From an uncultured Sutterella sp. (GTDB lineage Bacteria > Pseudomonadota > Gammaproteobacteria > Burkholderiales > Burkholderiaceae_F): 21,264 nucleotides of DNA. The number at the start of each line of letters is the position of its first letter. Within the stretch, counting starts at the first letter, position 1. The notes below the pieces were generated by a model. It was not told the origin of the DNA, made no database searches, and worked only from the letters and a program-made list of their open reading frames with translations. Position numbers and translations under genes: made by a program. The stretch lies in contig CAJLGW010000025.1 of assembly GCA_905206345.1 (NCBI GenBank), positions 1 through 21,264 of the forward strand, written 5' to 3'. Shown piece by piece: positions 1 to 9,051 of this stretch.

Positions 1-10
1 GGCAAAAATT

Positions 11-78
11 AACCCAGATTTCGTGAAAAACCTGGGTTAGTCAACAGTCTGAAACGGCAACCGAAAGGTTGCCGTTTC
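11..78 (+). terminator. Two consecutive hairpins, probable end of an upstream transcript
   Basis: Two inverted repeats sit back to back. The first pairs AACCCAG (11-17) with CTGGGTT (32-38). The second is a perfect 12-bp stem, 51-62 with 67-78, closed by a GAAA tetraloop and followed by TGTTTATG. The second is strong enough to end a rightward transcript entering from outside the window, although the T-tract is short. The first may be an accessory stem. The gene they would serve is not visible. Confidence 0.55.
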
Positions 79-408
79 TGTTTATGCGATTGCTTCTCAA
101 ATTGGTTGAGGCTTTCAAAGAAATCATTAATCCTCAATCCGGTTTGTTTTCGAGTTTTGGGTTTGAATTGATTTTTCTTAGTCGAAAATCACTCACATCA
201 AAAAAATCTCAAACCTATACTGAAGAGGTATTGACAAAATCGGTTTGTACAAAGGGTAGGCAAAAGTTCAAAAGTTATCCACAAAAATTCTGCATAAGTG
301 GGAAAAGTGCCTCTGTTTTTGGCAATTTTTCTACCTTTTCTTCCACCCTCATCCCAAAAAAGGGAGCAAAATGGGCCGCAATCTTGCGGCCCGTAGTAGA
401 AGATTCAA
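79..408. other. Intergenic stretch without a convincing gene
   Basis: This stretch has no supported coding region. A 115-codon open frame crosses it but has no ribosome binding site, starts inside the preceding hairpin, runs through the opposite-strand terminator and resembles no family I know. A perfect DnaA-box consensus (TTATCCACA, 275-283) is present as a single copy. A TTGACA hexamer at 231-236 has no acceptable -10 partner. Confidence 0.5.
373..392 (-). terminator. Terminator of the Zn/Cd ATPase gene
   Basis: An 8-bp GC-rich stem (GGGCCGCA 373-380 with TGCGGCCC 385-392, 4-nt loop) lies 16 nt past the ATPase stop codon. Read on the minus strand it is followed by ATTTTG and then CCCTTTTTT, as expected for an intrinsic terminator. 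Confidence 0.75.
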
Positions 409-3192
409 TTAATTAAGTTTTTTCCCGGCTTGTAAGAGGGATAACCCCCAAGCCACCACAATTAAGCACGTCCCGATATCGGCAAAAACAGCCATCCACA
501 TTGTGGCAATACCTAAGAACGCCAACACCATAAAGAGGAACTTAATACCTAGGGCGATCGTAATGTTTTGCACCAAGCGGTTGTGCGTCATGTGCGAGAG
601 CTTCACAAATAGCGAGAGCTTCTTAATATCGTCATCCATTAAAGCAACGTCCGCAGCATCCACGGCAATGTCACTGCCTTGACGCCCCATGGCAAAACCA
701 ATGTTGGCTCGAGCCAGAGCAGGAGCGTCATTGATACCATCGCCCACCATGCCAATGGGGCCTTTTTCTTGTAAAGCTTCGATGGCAGCGAGCTTATCTT
801 GCGGAAGCATTTGAGCGCGCACTTCCGTGATGCCCGTAGCCTGAGCCATATGTTGGGCACTATTGGGGTTGTCACCCGTTAAAAGAACGGGCGTAATACC
901 CAAGGCCTTTAGCGCTTCAATGTGCTTTTTAGCACCAGCTCTTAATGTATCGGAGACCGCAATAAAGCCCATGGGACCGAAGAAGTCGGCAATCACAACG
1001 ACGCTTGCGCCTTGAGCTTCGTAGCGTGCGATGGCGTCCGTTAATTCTTGATCCACCTTGTGGTCTTTGGCGTAGGCACGCAAATTCACCATTTCCACAC
1101 GAGCGCCCTTGATTTTGCCGTGCGTGCCGGCACCCACGACGGTCGCAAAGTCTGACACGTCTAAAAGAGAAATGTCTTTTTCTCGACCGTAACGAGCAAT
1201 GGCGGTGCTCACGGGGTGGTTACTGCGAGAAGCCAAACTGGCGGCCATTTGTAATACTTGCAAACTGTCATTGCCGTTGACAGGTTCAATAGCGATCACC
1301 TTGGGGCGACCTTCCGTGATCGTGCCGGTTTTATCCAAGGCAATGTATTTCAGCTTACGGGCTTCTTCCAAGTAAACACCACCTTTGACGATTAACCCCA
1401 TACGAGCGGCCACGGCCAACCCTGAGACAATCGTCACGGGCGTAGAAATCACCAAGGCGCAAGGGCAAGCAATGACCAATAAGACCAAGGCCGTGTAGAT
1501 CCATTCAAACCAATCACCACCGATGAATAGGGGAGGGATGATGGCCGTTAAAATGGCCGCCACGAAAACCGTCGGCGTATAGTAACGGGCAAAGAGATCG
1601 ACAAAGCGCTCCGTGGGTGCTTTCTTTTGATTAGCGGCTTCGACGGCTTCAATCATCTTGGCGGCTAGCCCGTGTTGGCTGTCGCTTGTAACTTGCACCA
1701 GAAGTTCTGCCGTTTGATTAAGCGTTCCGCCATAGACCTTATCGCCCTTGTTTTTTTCCACGGGTAACGATTCACCCGTAATGCTCGATTGGTTAACACT
1801 TGAAAAGCCGTCAATCACCATACCGTCCAAGGCAATGCGTTCACCGGGCATTACGCGAACGGTGTCTCCCACCGTAATGTCGCTAACATCCATTACAGAA
1901 CTTTCACCTCTGGCATTAATGACCGTAGCGGTTTCCGGTGTGAGTTTCAGTAGGTCTTTAATGGCTTTGTGTGCTCGATTAATCGAGAGCGTTTCAATGG
2001 CTTCAGACACTTCAAATAAGACCATCACCATTGCAGCTTCCGGCCACTCTCCTAAGATTAGGGCTCCGGTAACAGCCACGCTCATCAAAGCATTCATGTT
2101 GAAGTTGAAGTGGCGCATCGCTAAAAGCCCACGACGGTACGTGCCCAAACCGGCAAGCAAGATAGCGACAACCGCAAAGCCTAAACCCAAGTACTCAGGG
2201 GCAGAGGCCAATTCCACCAATTCGCTTGCCAAGGCAAAAAGACCTGCAATGCCTAATCGCTTCCAAGGAAGTTTTTGTTCCGTCGTCTGAGCGTCCTTTT
2301 GCTCCTTGGCTTTAAAGCCCGCGGACTCAATTAAATCCAAAGCCGAACGCTTTTCTTCTCGCGTCATTAACGCGCTTACTGTGTGAGTTTGGGTATTGAG
2401 TTGAAGGTCTTCAAGCTTTAACACTTCAAGCGCTTTGGTAATGAGTTCGGACTCAACTTCCGTATCCAACCCATCCACCACCAATCGCGTACGAATCTTT
2501 TTTACGTCATTTTGAACAATGCGGGCTTCAAGACCGGCGTCGGCCAATGTTTGCAAAAGGGGAGCGGCGTCACCCAACGAGTGATGTACCGTCACCGTTC
2601 GGTTGATGGTATTAAAAGTGGCACTTGTCACTTCCGGCAATTTTGTCAAAGCGTCAACCGCTTGGTTGCCTTCAACGGCGCAGCACATCTCGGCAATGTA
2701 AAGCACAGTGGGAGCTTTAGCTTCGTCTTCGGCAGTCGTCTCGGGCAGGGTTGCAACGAGCCCTGCCTTATCCAGTACTTCAACGAAGACCTTCGGGTCT
2801 TTAGCGTGATGCTTTACGGTCACCGTACGATTGAGGGTGTTAAATGACACCTCATCAACTTCTGGCAAATCTTTCAATGCATTAACGGCTTGATTGCCTT
2901 CAACCGCACAGCACATCTCCGCCACATAAAGCGTAGCAACACCGGGCTTTTGCTCGATATTTAACGTTGAAACATCAGGAGCCGGGGAGTGTTCATGGTC
3001 GTGCCCACAGCAGCAATGTTCACCTTCTTCATGATGATGATCGTGGCCATTTTCGTGCTCATGAGGGTGTTCATGAACTTCTGAATGCGTATGATCGTGC
3101 CCGCAACTGCAGTGAGCATGATCATGCTCATGAAGTGACTCAATATTTACTTTTTCTTGATTTGTAGCTAACTGACTGTTTTTGTTTAACAT
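409..3192 (-). CDS. zntA: Zn2+/Cd2+/Pb2+-exporting P1B-type ATPase
   Basis: Inner-membrane pump that uses ATP to export soft divalent metals. From the ATG (927 aa) the order is: a His/Cys-rich stretch (about residues 22-68, many HDH/HEH and CCCGHDH groups); two near-duplicate HMA-like domains, each with an AEMCCAVEGNQAV motif (CC at 94-95 and 170-171); a third HMA-like region without cysteines (about 235-295); then the membrane and catalytic core. Core motifs are TGES (472-475), the CPC metal site (576-578), DKTGT with the phosphorylated Asp (620-624), the HP motif (about 659), TGDN (772-775) and GDGINDAP (817 on). The CPC and CCxxE-type motifs favour Zn/Cd/Pb over copper. A GTG 24 nt upstream lacks a ribosome binding site, while AAGGA lies about 7 nt before the ATG at 3192, so I chose the ATG. 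The gene is divergent from the merR-family regulator and shares its operator region. The symbol could equally be cadA. Confidence 0.95.
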   Translation of the reverse strand: MLNKNSQLATNQEKVNIESLHEHDHAHCSCGHDHTHSEVHEHPHEHENGHDHHHEEGEHCCCGHDHEHSPAPDVSTLNIEQKPGVATLYVAEMCCAVEGNQAVNALKDLPEVDEVSFNTLNRTVTVKHHAKDPKVFVEVLDKAGLVATLPETTAEDEAKAPTVLYIAEMCCAVEGNQAVDALTKLPEVTSATFNTINRTVTVHHSLGDAAPLLQTLADAGLEARIVQNDVKKIRTRLVVDGLDTEVESELITKALEVLKLEDLQLNTQTHTVSALMTREEKRSALDLIESAGFKAKEQKDAQTTEQKLPWKRLGIAGLFALASELVELASAPEYLGLGFAVVAILLAGLGTYRRGLLAMRHFNFNMNALMSVAVTGALILGEWPEAAMVMVLFEVSEAIETLSINRAHKAIKDLLKLTPETATVINARGESSVMDVSDITVGDTVRVMPGERIALDGMVIDGFSSVNQSSITGESLPVEKNKGDKVYGGTLNQTAELLVQVTSDSQHGLAAKMIEAVEAANQKKAPTERFVDLFARYYTPTVFVAAILTAIIPPLFIGGDWFEWIYTALVLLVIACPCALVISTPVTIVSGLAVAARMGLIVKGGVYLEEARKLKYIALDKTGTITEGRPKVIAIEPVNGNDSLQVLQMAASLASRSNHPVSTAIARYGREKDISLLDVSDFATVVGAGTHGKIKGARVEMVNLRAYAKDHKVDQELTDAIARYEAQGASVVVIADFFGPMGFIAVSDTLRAGAKKHIEALKALGITPVLLTGDNPNSAQHMAQATGITEVRAQMLPQDKLAAIEALQEKGPIGMVGDGINDAPALARANIGFAMGRQGSDIAVDAADVALMDDDIKKLSLFVKLSHMTHNRLVQNITIALGIKFLFMVLAFLGIATMWMAVFADIGTCLIVVAWGLSLLQAGKKLN

Positions 3193-3243
3193 TTTGTTAT
3201 CCTTTTGTGCATTCACAAGAATTGCGCTTTTTTGATGAATATC

Positions 3244-3274
3244 ATTAAAATGCCTAAAGTAACTTTAGAGTCAA
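3244..3274 (-). promoter_or_regulatory. MerR-type promoter/operator for the metal ATPase
   Basis: On the minus strand the -35 is TTGACT (3269-3274) and the -10 is TTTAAT (3244-3249), separated by 19 bp. The spacer contains a perfect dyad, CTAAAG-TAA-CTTTAG (3254-3268, plus-strand reading). An overlong spacer with a central dyad is the hallmark of promoters activated by MerR-family DNA distortion. It lies between the ATPase and the regulator and fires toward the ATPase. Confidence 0.85.
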
Positions 3275-3308
3275 GAGGAAAAGCTAAAAACTTTTCTTTA
3301 GGTAAAAG

Positions 3309-3800
3309 ATGAGAATTGGTGAACTGGCCAAACAATCGGATTTAACGGTTGAGACGATTCGCTTTTATGAGGCTGAGGGCCTTATTCCTAAGGCCGAACG
3401 CAGTATGAATAATTACCGCTCGTACACGGAAGGTCACTTAAAGCGATTGCTCTTTATCAAGCACTGCCGTAGTCTTGATATGAGCCTTGATGAGATTCGT
3501 ATTTTGACGGACGTCGATGCCCGTCGAAATGAAGATGCCGAAAAAGTGCACAACATGATTGCTTTGCACATGCATAAAATCGATCAACAAATCGATGACT
3601 TAAAGCATTTAAAGCAACACTTGGCGCTTTTGGCACTCTGCTGCCACGGCAATCACGCCAATGGCGAACCCTGTGGTTTAATTGAAGGGTTAACGAATCA
3701 AGCTTGTTGTCATAACTGCGAAGGCTTAAAGACACGTAAGTCGTCAACGAAAAAAGACGCAACGAAGTGTTCCTGTTCATCCAATAATGAAAGTAAATAA
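3309..3800 (+). CDS. MerR-family metal-responsive regulator (ZntR/CadR/PbrR group)
   Basis: A 163-aa cytoplasmic transcription factor. The N-terminal winged HTH begins MRIGELAKQSDLTVETIRFYE, followed by the family's FIKHCRSLDMSLDEIR segment and a dimerisation helix (about 78-110). The metal loop is C111-C112-x3-H116-x5-C122, very like ZntR (CC-x3-H-x4-C) with one extra residue, so zinc is a likely ligand. The cysteine that ZntR/CadR/PbrR carry at the start of the dimerisation helix (Cys77/79) appears replaced by Ala77. The tail adds unusual cysteines (CCHNC at 133-137, CSC at 154-156). It should activate the divergent ATPase from the 19-bp-spacer promoter. AGG lies 5-6 nt before the ATG. The membrane-protein gene follows after only 2 nt. 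The family is secure; the exact metal is not. Confidence 0.9.
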   Translation: MRIGELAKQSDLTVETIRFYEAEGLIPKAERSMNNYRSYTEGHLKRLLFIKHCRSLDMSLDEIRILTDVDARRNEDAEKVHNMIALHMHKIDQQIDDLKHLKQHLALLALCCHGNHANGEPCGLIEGLTNQACCHNCEGLKTRKSSTKKDATKCSCSSNNESK

Positions 3801-3802
3801 AA

Positions 3803-4393
3803 ATGGCTGATTTTTTTACGATTGAAATGATTATTGCCATCGCCATTCTTGCGGTGATGGTGGCTTGTCCGACGCTTTTGGTGCGTCAATTAGCCAAACG
3901 CTATCCGGCTGCACACCCCGTGCCTTTTTTCCCGCAAGGGGTTGACGGTTGGCTTTTGCTTTTTGTCGCCACGGTCGTTTTATCGATCATTGTGACCTTC
4001 TTTAATATTTCGACGCTTTACACGGAATTAAGTTCTGAAGGTGCCGTCAACGGCTTTTTATTCATGCCGCATGCCGTGATTGTTTTTCTTTACTTGTATC
4101 TTCTTTGGATCATTACCTGTAAGCGTAATGCATCGGTGGTAAAGCAAACGATCGTGATTTTGTGGGTTGTGGGGCCAATCTCGATTGCGCTTTTGATGGC
4201 TTTCTTTGATGCAAGTTTTAATACGACGAGTGCGATTCGAACGACCTTCTACGCATTGGTTTGGACGCTTTACTTCTTATTCTCTAAGCGTGTTGCCTGC
4301 ACTTATGGCACAAAGGCCGTTGATTCTTATGTGAAGCTCGCACTTCAGATGGCTGCAGCTCAGAAAGAGCAGGCCGAGCGCGACCAAAAATAA
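3803..4393 (+). CDS. DUF2569-like integral membrane protein
   Basis: A 196-aa hydrophobic protein with about five membrane spans (roughly residues 6-26, 48-69, 88-107, 116-135 and 143-161) and a charged C-terminal tail. The GVDGWLLLF segment before span 2 and the WTLYFLFSKRV segment near the last span resemble the DUF2569 family, whose function is unknown. Its ATG lies 2 nt after the regulator stop, so the two are almost certainly co-transcribed, and the SNF2 gene begins 20 nt further on. Co-transcription with a metal sensor could mean a role in metal stress, but DUF2569 proteins also occur in unrelated places, so I would not infer function. Confidence 0.7.
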   Translation: MADFFTIEMIIAIAILAVMVACPTLLVRQLAKRYPAAHPVPFFPQGVDGWLLLFVATVVLSIIVTFFNISTLYTELSSEGAVNGFLFMPHAVIVFLYLYLLWIITCKRNASVVKQTIVILWVVGPISIALLMAFFDASFNTTSAIRTTFYALVWTLYFLFSKRVACTYGTKAVDSYVKLALQMAAAQKEQAERDQK

Positions 4394-4412
4394 AAACTGA
4401 TTTAATTTCGAT

Positions 4413-7400
4413 ATGAATCTGCAAGCACTCAATTTTGAGCCAAACCTAAGAATGGCTTTTTTGGCAGCTGTCTTTTCACCTGAAAAGTTTTACGTTTTTG
4501 TCATTAATCAGTTCCTTTATTTTTGTGAGCATAATATTAGTTATCACGATCAACTTAAGTTTCAAAGAGCCATTGAAGATTGCTTTAATTCATATGCTAT
4601 CGATGAGTATTGGTCTTATGAATACAGTCGTCCAGAAGTTTTTTTGGAATGTTGTAAAGCCATCACAGACGATGAAATAGCTACTTTAAAAAACTTTTAT
4701 GTATCAGATATTTCTATACGTCGTGTCCAAGAATCTGATTATCAAGGACTGTTTGATTTCGTCGTCGACGTACGAACACGCTTAAACGGTAAAAACGTTG
4801 ACAATGCCCTTATGAGAGCGCATTTTGAAGGCGCTCGCTCTCTTTTGTACAGTCGTTGGAAACGTTATTTTTCTTATTTTGTTCGGCATGAAGACAGTCA
4901 TTGGTTATTGGGCTTTGTAGATAAGGATACCCTGTCCCAAGGGTGGGGTGAGTTTACCGAGTCCTATTCGATTTGTACCAAAAACTCAGAATACGAGGCT
5001 ATTCGTCATTTTTTTGAAAATGCCGAAGTCGTCGCATCAGCTTTCAATGCCGATTACATTCGCAGTTGGTTTGCTCTGTATGTCGACTTTATGTCAACTG
5101 GTGTAAATGCCTCGCAACTGCAAAGTTTCCAACCGCGCTACCCAACTTATTTTGCGCTCAATGCTTTACATTTGATGGCGCAAGGTCAGCATGAGGCTGC
5201 GCTTGAAAGTATGGAAGCCTCTTTGAAATTAGAGGGAAAAAGACGTTTATTTGATAGCAGTTTTGAAAATTTTATCTACGCAGTCTGTCTTTTTAATAAT
5301 CGATCCAATCCTAAAATTTATAAGCGAATGGAGGGCTTCTCTAAACGAAATTTAAAGGGCGTAGGACAGGACATTGTTAAAGCGATTTGCTATGTTGGAA
5401 CCGATCAAGATCCAGTCAGTTATGAATCTGCTAATTGTTTGACTGACACTGATTTTGAGATCATCCAAGCACTGGTGTACAAACATTTCGGGATTTCTTC
5501 GTCAATACGCTATTGGGATTTTGACGACATTTCAATGAAGGGGTATGACTTTTGGCGTTACTTGATCACACTAGAGTTTGGGGTGGACGATGTTGCTCAG
5601 AGCCTTCAAAAACGTTTTAACTTCCAGAATCTTTTACCAAAGGTTGAGACGATTGAACCATGGGAACGGGTGTTGGATCGTCTATTGAATGCACCGTTTT
5701 TAAATAAAACGAAAGAGACGGCCACCGGCGAGATGCGGGAGAAGGTTGTTTACTGGGTGGATATGGAGTCGTTAGAGATTCAACCGCGTTTGCTCAAATC
5801 CAAAGACGGTGTTGAGTGGTCAAAAGGCAGAGCGATCGCGTTATCCAACTTTAAAACAGGAACGTTTTCCAGTGGCATCACGGATCTGGATCGACGCGTC
5901 ATTCAAACTCTTCAACCCACGGGGTACTACCAAACTTATTCTCTGTCGGGCCCACAAACGCTTTTTGAATTAATTGGCAGTTCCAATGTCTTTAGAGCGG
6001 ATAATCCGGACGTCGAAGTTCGTATTGAAGAAGAGACCTTGCAAATCGAAGTGAAGAAAACTGCCAACGGTTGGCGAGTTTCTCATAATGTGCCGAATGT
6101 TCGTTATTACAACGAGCATCAATGTGTTAGTGTTCTGGGCAATGTCATTAAAGTCTTGCGTGTTAAACCAGAACAATTTGAATTAATAACCACGCTTAAC
6201 TCTATCGATGAGTACCCTGTTGAATCTCAGAAGAAGCTGACGCAGGTTGTGGAGAAAGTTTCCAGTCGAATGCTCGTTATGGGCGATCTTGTTGCCAATA
6301 CAACGCAACTTAACCGTATTGAGGGGCAATCAGAGATCACGTTCCAATTCACTCCGCATGAATCTGAGACTTATCGCGTTCGGGCATTGGTTTGTCCTTT
6401 GCCGCAGTCTTCGCTTGCTTGTGATCCCGGTAGGGGACTGGAATATATCGCCAGTCAAGTCAATGGCGTTGGAGTTCAAGTTAAACGTAATCTGAAAAGA
6501 GAAAAAGAAAACTTTGCGGCTTTGAATGACGTTTTAGCGGAATTTGATGACTCACTGATTAAGACCAATGTTTGGGAAGTGGACACCTTGGGTTGTTTAA
6601 GACTCTTGGAGGTGCTTCGAGATTGTCCTGAAGCCAAAATCTTTTGGCCCGAAGGCGTTCGACTTAAAGTATCTCATCCGCGAGTTTCAGCAGGGAATAT
6701 CCACTTAGGTCTCAATCGTATTGATCAATGGTTTGAGTTGACCGGTCATGTCAGTATTGATGGAAAAACGCAAGTGGCGATTGCTGAACTTTTGCAACAA
6801 GCTCGTCAGGCCAAAGGTCGCTTTATTCCCTTGGGAGATACAGAATACTTAGCGGTCACCGACCAGCTTAAAAAACAATTGGCGATGTTGGATAACATTG
6901 TTCAATCGAAAAAGAACAGTTCGACCGTGTCCATTTATAACGCTGGTCTGATTGAAGAGTTAGAACAAAGTGGTGCACATATTCAAGCGGATGAAGCATG
7001 GCAAAACTTGAGTCAACGTATTGCAGAAGCTCAGGCGTACGAACTGGCTGTCCCGAATCAATTGCAAGCGCAATTGCGTGACTATCAAGTCGAAGGCTTT
7101 AATTGGTTGTGTCGTTTGTCCCAATGGGGGGCCGGAGCCTGTTTGTCTGACGATATGGGCTTGGGAAAAACACTTCAAACCATTGCGATGTTGATCGCGC
7201 GCGCTTCAGAAGGTCCTGCTTTGGTGGTTGTGCCGACCTCTTTGGTTTTTAATTGGTCTTCGGAATTGTCGCGCTTTGCACCGAGTTTAAGTGTGCAGAT
7301 TGTTAAAACAACGAACCGTTCGGATTTGCTTGAACAATCAAAGGCTGGCGATATTGTTTTAGTCACGTACGGTGTTCTTTCTTCAGAAATTGATCTTTTT

Positions 7401-8432
7401 AAGGGCAAATCTTGGGCGACGGTTGCACTTGATGAGGCTCATGTTATTAAAAATCGTGAGACCAAGATGGCAAAAGCTTGTCGAGCACTCAAGTCTGATT
7501 TCAGAGTCTTATTGACCGGCACACCGATTCAAAATAATCTCAGTGAGATTTGGAGTCTTTTTGAATTTGCTAACCCTGGACTTTTAGGAACGTTCAAACA
7601 ATTTACAGATCGCTTTATCATCCCGATAGAGCGCGATCATGACAAAGAACGCCAGCGCTTACTCAAACGTATTTTGAGTCCCTTTATTCTTCGTCGAACC
7701 AAGACTGAAGTTTTAGATGAACTTCCGCAAAAAACAGAAGTGACTCTAAAGGTGAGCTTAAGTGAAAAAGAACGAGCTTTGTATGAACACTTGCGCCTTG
7801 AAACAACAACGAATCTCGATTTAGGCGAAATATCGCCCATTCAGGCGCTGGCTGCATTGATGAAACTTCGTCAGGCTGCTTGTCACCCGAAGCTTGTGGA
7901 TCCCAAACTTAATATTGAATCGTCCAAATGTGAGCGCTTTTTAAGTTTAGTGGAGGATCTCAAAGTAAACGGTCACCGCGCGTTGGTCTTTAGTCAATTT
8001 ACATCACACTTGGATTTAATCAGGAAAGAGCTCGATGCTCGCAATATTGATTATCTCTATTTGGATGGTGCCATGAGTGCAACGGAGCGCCTGCGTTTAG
8101 TGGATGCTTTCCAAAGAGGTAATCAGTTGCTCTTTTTAATCAGTTTGAAGGCAGGGGGTACCGGTTTGAATTTGACGGCAGCTGATTATGTGATTCATTT
8201 GGATCCATGGTGGAATCCTGCGATTGAAAGTCAAGCTTCTGACCGAGCTTACCGCATCGGCCAAGAACGCCCCGTGACGATCTATCGACTAATTGCTGAA
8301 AATACGGTTGAAGAACGCATTATTGATTTACATAAAACAAAAAAATCTCTTGCCGATGCATTAATGGAAGGTGGCAATATGGCTAACCAATTAAGTAAGG
8401 ACGAGATTCTTAAATTGCTTAGTCAGATGTGA
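4413..8432 (+). CDS. Large SNF2-family DEAH helicase/translocase with unassigned N-terminus
   Basis: A 1339-aa protein. The C-terminal ~450 residues form a complete SNF2 ATPase: Walker A DDMGLGKT (913-920), DEAH (1007-1010), LTGTP followed by IQNNLSEIWSL (1034 on), AGGTGLNLT (motif V), and the arginine finger in ASDRAYRIGQ (R1278, R1281). Such proteins move along double-stranded DNA and remodel bound proteins. The first ~870 residues show no SWIM zinc finger or nuclease motif I can recognise; the first ~400 are rich in aromatic and charged residues and the DNA there is more AT-rich than the motor part. No Shine-Dalgarno precedes the ATG at 4413, so the start is uncertain. It follows the DUF2569 gene by 20 nt. 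Solitary bacterial SNF2 proteins of this size may be housekeeping (RapA-like) or defence-related; no methylase or nuclease partner is present here. Confidence 0.9.
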   Translation: MNLQALNFEPNLRMAFLAAVFSPEKFYVFVINQFLYFCEHNISYHDQLKFQRAIEDCFNSYAIDEYWSYEYSRPEVFLECCKAITDDEIATLKNFYVSDISIRRVQESDYQGLFDFVVDVRTRLNGKNVDNALMRAHFEGARSLLYSRWKRYFSYFVRHEDSHWLLGFVDKDTLSQGWGEFTESYSICTKNSEYEAIRHFFENAEVVASAFNADYIRSWFALYVDFMSTGVNASQLQSFQPRYPTYFALNALHLMAQGQHEAALESMEASLKLEGKRRLFDSSFENFIYAVCLFNNRSNPKIYKRMEGFSKRNLKGVGQDIVKAICYVGTDQDPVSYESANCLTDTDFEIIQALVYKHFGISSSIRYWDFDDISMKGYDFWRYLITLEFGVDDVAQSLQKRFNFQNLLPKVETIEPWERVLDRLLNAPFLNKTKETATGEMREKVVYWVDMESLEIQPRLLKSKDGVEWSKGRAIALSNFKTGTFSSGITDLDRRVIQTLQPTGYYQTYSLSGPQTLFELIGSSNVFRADNPDVEVRIEEETLQIEVKKTANGWRVSHNVPNVRYYNEHQCVSVLGNVIKVLRVKPEQFELITTLNSIDEYPVESQKKLTQVVEKVSSRMLVMGDLVANTTQLNRIEGQSEITFQFTPHESETYRVRALVCPLPQSSLACDPGRGLEYIASQVNGVGVQVKRNLKREKENFAALNDVLAEFDDSLIKTNVWEVDTLGCLRLLEVLRDCPEAKIFWPEGVRLKVSHPRVSAGNIHLGLNRIDQWFELTGHVSIDGKTQVAIAELLQQARQAKGRFIPLGDTEYLAVTDQLKKQLAMLDNIVQSKKNSSTVSIYNAGLIEELEQSGAHIQADEAWQNLSQRIAEAQAYELAVPNQLQAQLRDYQVEGFNWLCRLSQWGAGACLSDDMGLGKTLQTIAMLIARASEGPALVVVPTSLVFNWSSELSRFAPSLSVQIVKTTNRSDLLEQSKAGDIVLVTYGVLSSEIDLFKGKSWATVALDEAHVIKNRETKMAKACRALKSDFRVLLTGTPIQNNLSEIWSLFEFANPGLLGTFKQFTDRFIIPIERDHDKERQRLLKRILSPFILRRTKTEVLDELPQKTEVTLKVSLSEKERALYEHLRLETTTNLDLGEISPIQALAALMKLRQAACHPKLVDPKLNIESSKCERFLSLVEDLKVNGHRALVFSQFTSHLDLIRKELDARNIDYLYLDGAMSATERLRLVDAFQRGNQLLFLISLKAGGTGLNLTAADYVIHLDPWWNPAIESQASDRAYRIGQERPVTIYRLIAENTVEERIIDLHKTKKSLADALMEGGNMANQLSKDEILKLLSQM

Positions 8433-8772
8433 TCAAGGACCTTGTGTGATTAGAGAGGCGGTTGTTAAATAACTTGCATCTGATAGGCCGGGACATAGGT
8501 GCCGGCCTTAGGGGCACCCCCATCGATTAGATACCGCAATATCCAGTATCTTGAACTTGTGTTTTCTCAATCTTTCCCAATTTTTTCTTTAACAATCCGT
8601 TCATGCGTTAAAATCGTATCCTATGAGTTTTCTTTAAGGCTCTTTCTGCTTTACTTCACCTTGGGGAGTGTTGTAGGTCAACAGACGGCGTTAATGCCAT
8701 CACCATTATTTTCGTTGCACTCTGCGTTTTCGCCATAGGCTATCGTTGATGGTGTGCACGCTTACGTCCGCT
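8433..8772. other. Non-coding or decayed stretch after the SNF2 gene
   Basis: I find no intact gene here. A hairpin pairs AGGCCGG (8485-8491) with CCGGCCT (8502-8508) but has no T-tract, so it may be an element end or a weak terminator. On the minus strand, about 8465-8560 reads as a short open fragment ending in a stop codon, with no family I can name. The rest contains stops in all frames and is probably eroded mobile-element DNA continuous with the tnpA remnant. Confidence 0.45.
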
Positions 8773-8928
8773 AACAACACCTTTCCACTCACATAGCTTT
8801 CTTAAGATTTCTCCTACCGCTCGTCTTTTCTCTCCATAAAAAACTTGACGACGATATTTTTGGGAAAACACGATGTGATATTTACAGTTTCACCTTGTAT
8901 GCGATAAGCTTCTTGCGTCATTACTCAT
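8773..8928 (-). pseudogene. tnpA: IS200/IS605-family tnpA remnant
   Basis: Read on the minus strand from the ATG at 8926-8928, which has a good AGAGGAG site upstream, the frame gives MSNDARSLSHTR, then a TGA (8890-8892), then NCKYHIVFSQKYRR and GEILRKLCEWKGVV. This matches the N-terminus of IS200-type Y1 HUH transposases, in which a Trp codon (TGG) usually stands where TGA is found. The homology ends near 8773; the HUH motif and catalytic Tyr regions are not recognisable. The copy is therefore both nonsense-mutated and truncated, and cannot make a working transposase. Confidence 0.8.
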
Positions 8929-9051
8929 GACAGACTCCTCTTAATTTCTTCATTGTTGTGCAGTTGCCAGACCGCATAACAGTTGTAGCAAATTCGGAAG
9001 AGTTCTTTTTTGAAAGGCTTTTTCTGGGCAAAGCTATAAGCTTTTTTGAAT

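Noticed and set aside
275..283. Perfect DnaA box as part of a replication origin
   Set aside because: Only one copy is present, with no AT-rich unwinding region or dnaA/dnaN/rep gene; one box can occur by chance.
69..416. 115-codon plus-strand open frame
   Set aside because: No ribosome binding site, starts in a hairpin, overlaps the opposite terminator and has no recognisable protein features.
1748..2290. 180-codon plus-strand frame inside the ATPase gene
   Set aside because: It is antisense to a strongly conserved catalytic region and its composition is that of a shadow frame.
4413..8432. SNF2 gene as part of a DISARM- or Zorya-like defence system
   Set aside because: No methylase, phospholipase D-like protein, DUF1998 partner or ZorABC genes lie nearby.
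8485..8508. Hairpin as an intrinsic terminator for the SNF2 gene
   Set aside because: The stem is good, but no T-tract follows on either strand, so I list it only as a structure.
8499..8738. 79-codon plus-strand frame after the SNF2 gene
   Set aside because: No ribosome binding site or family match; it lies in decayed element DNA.
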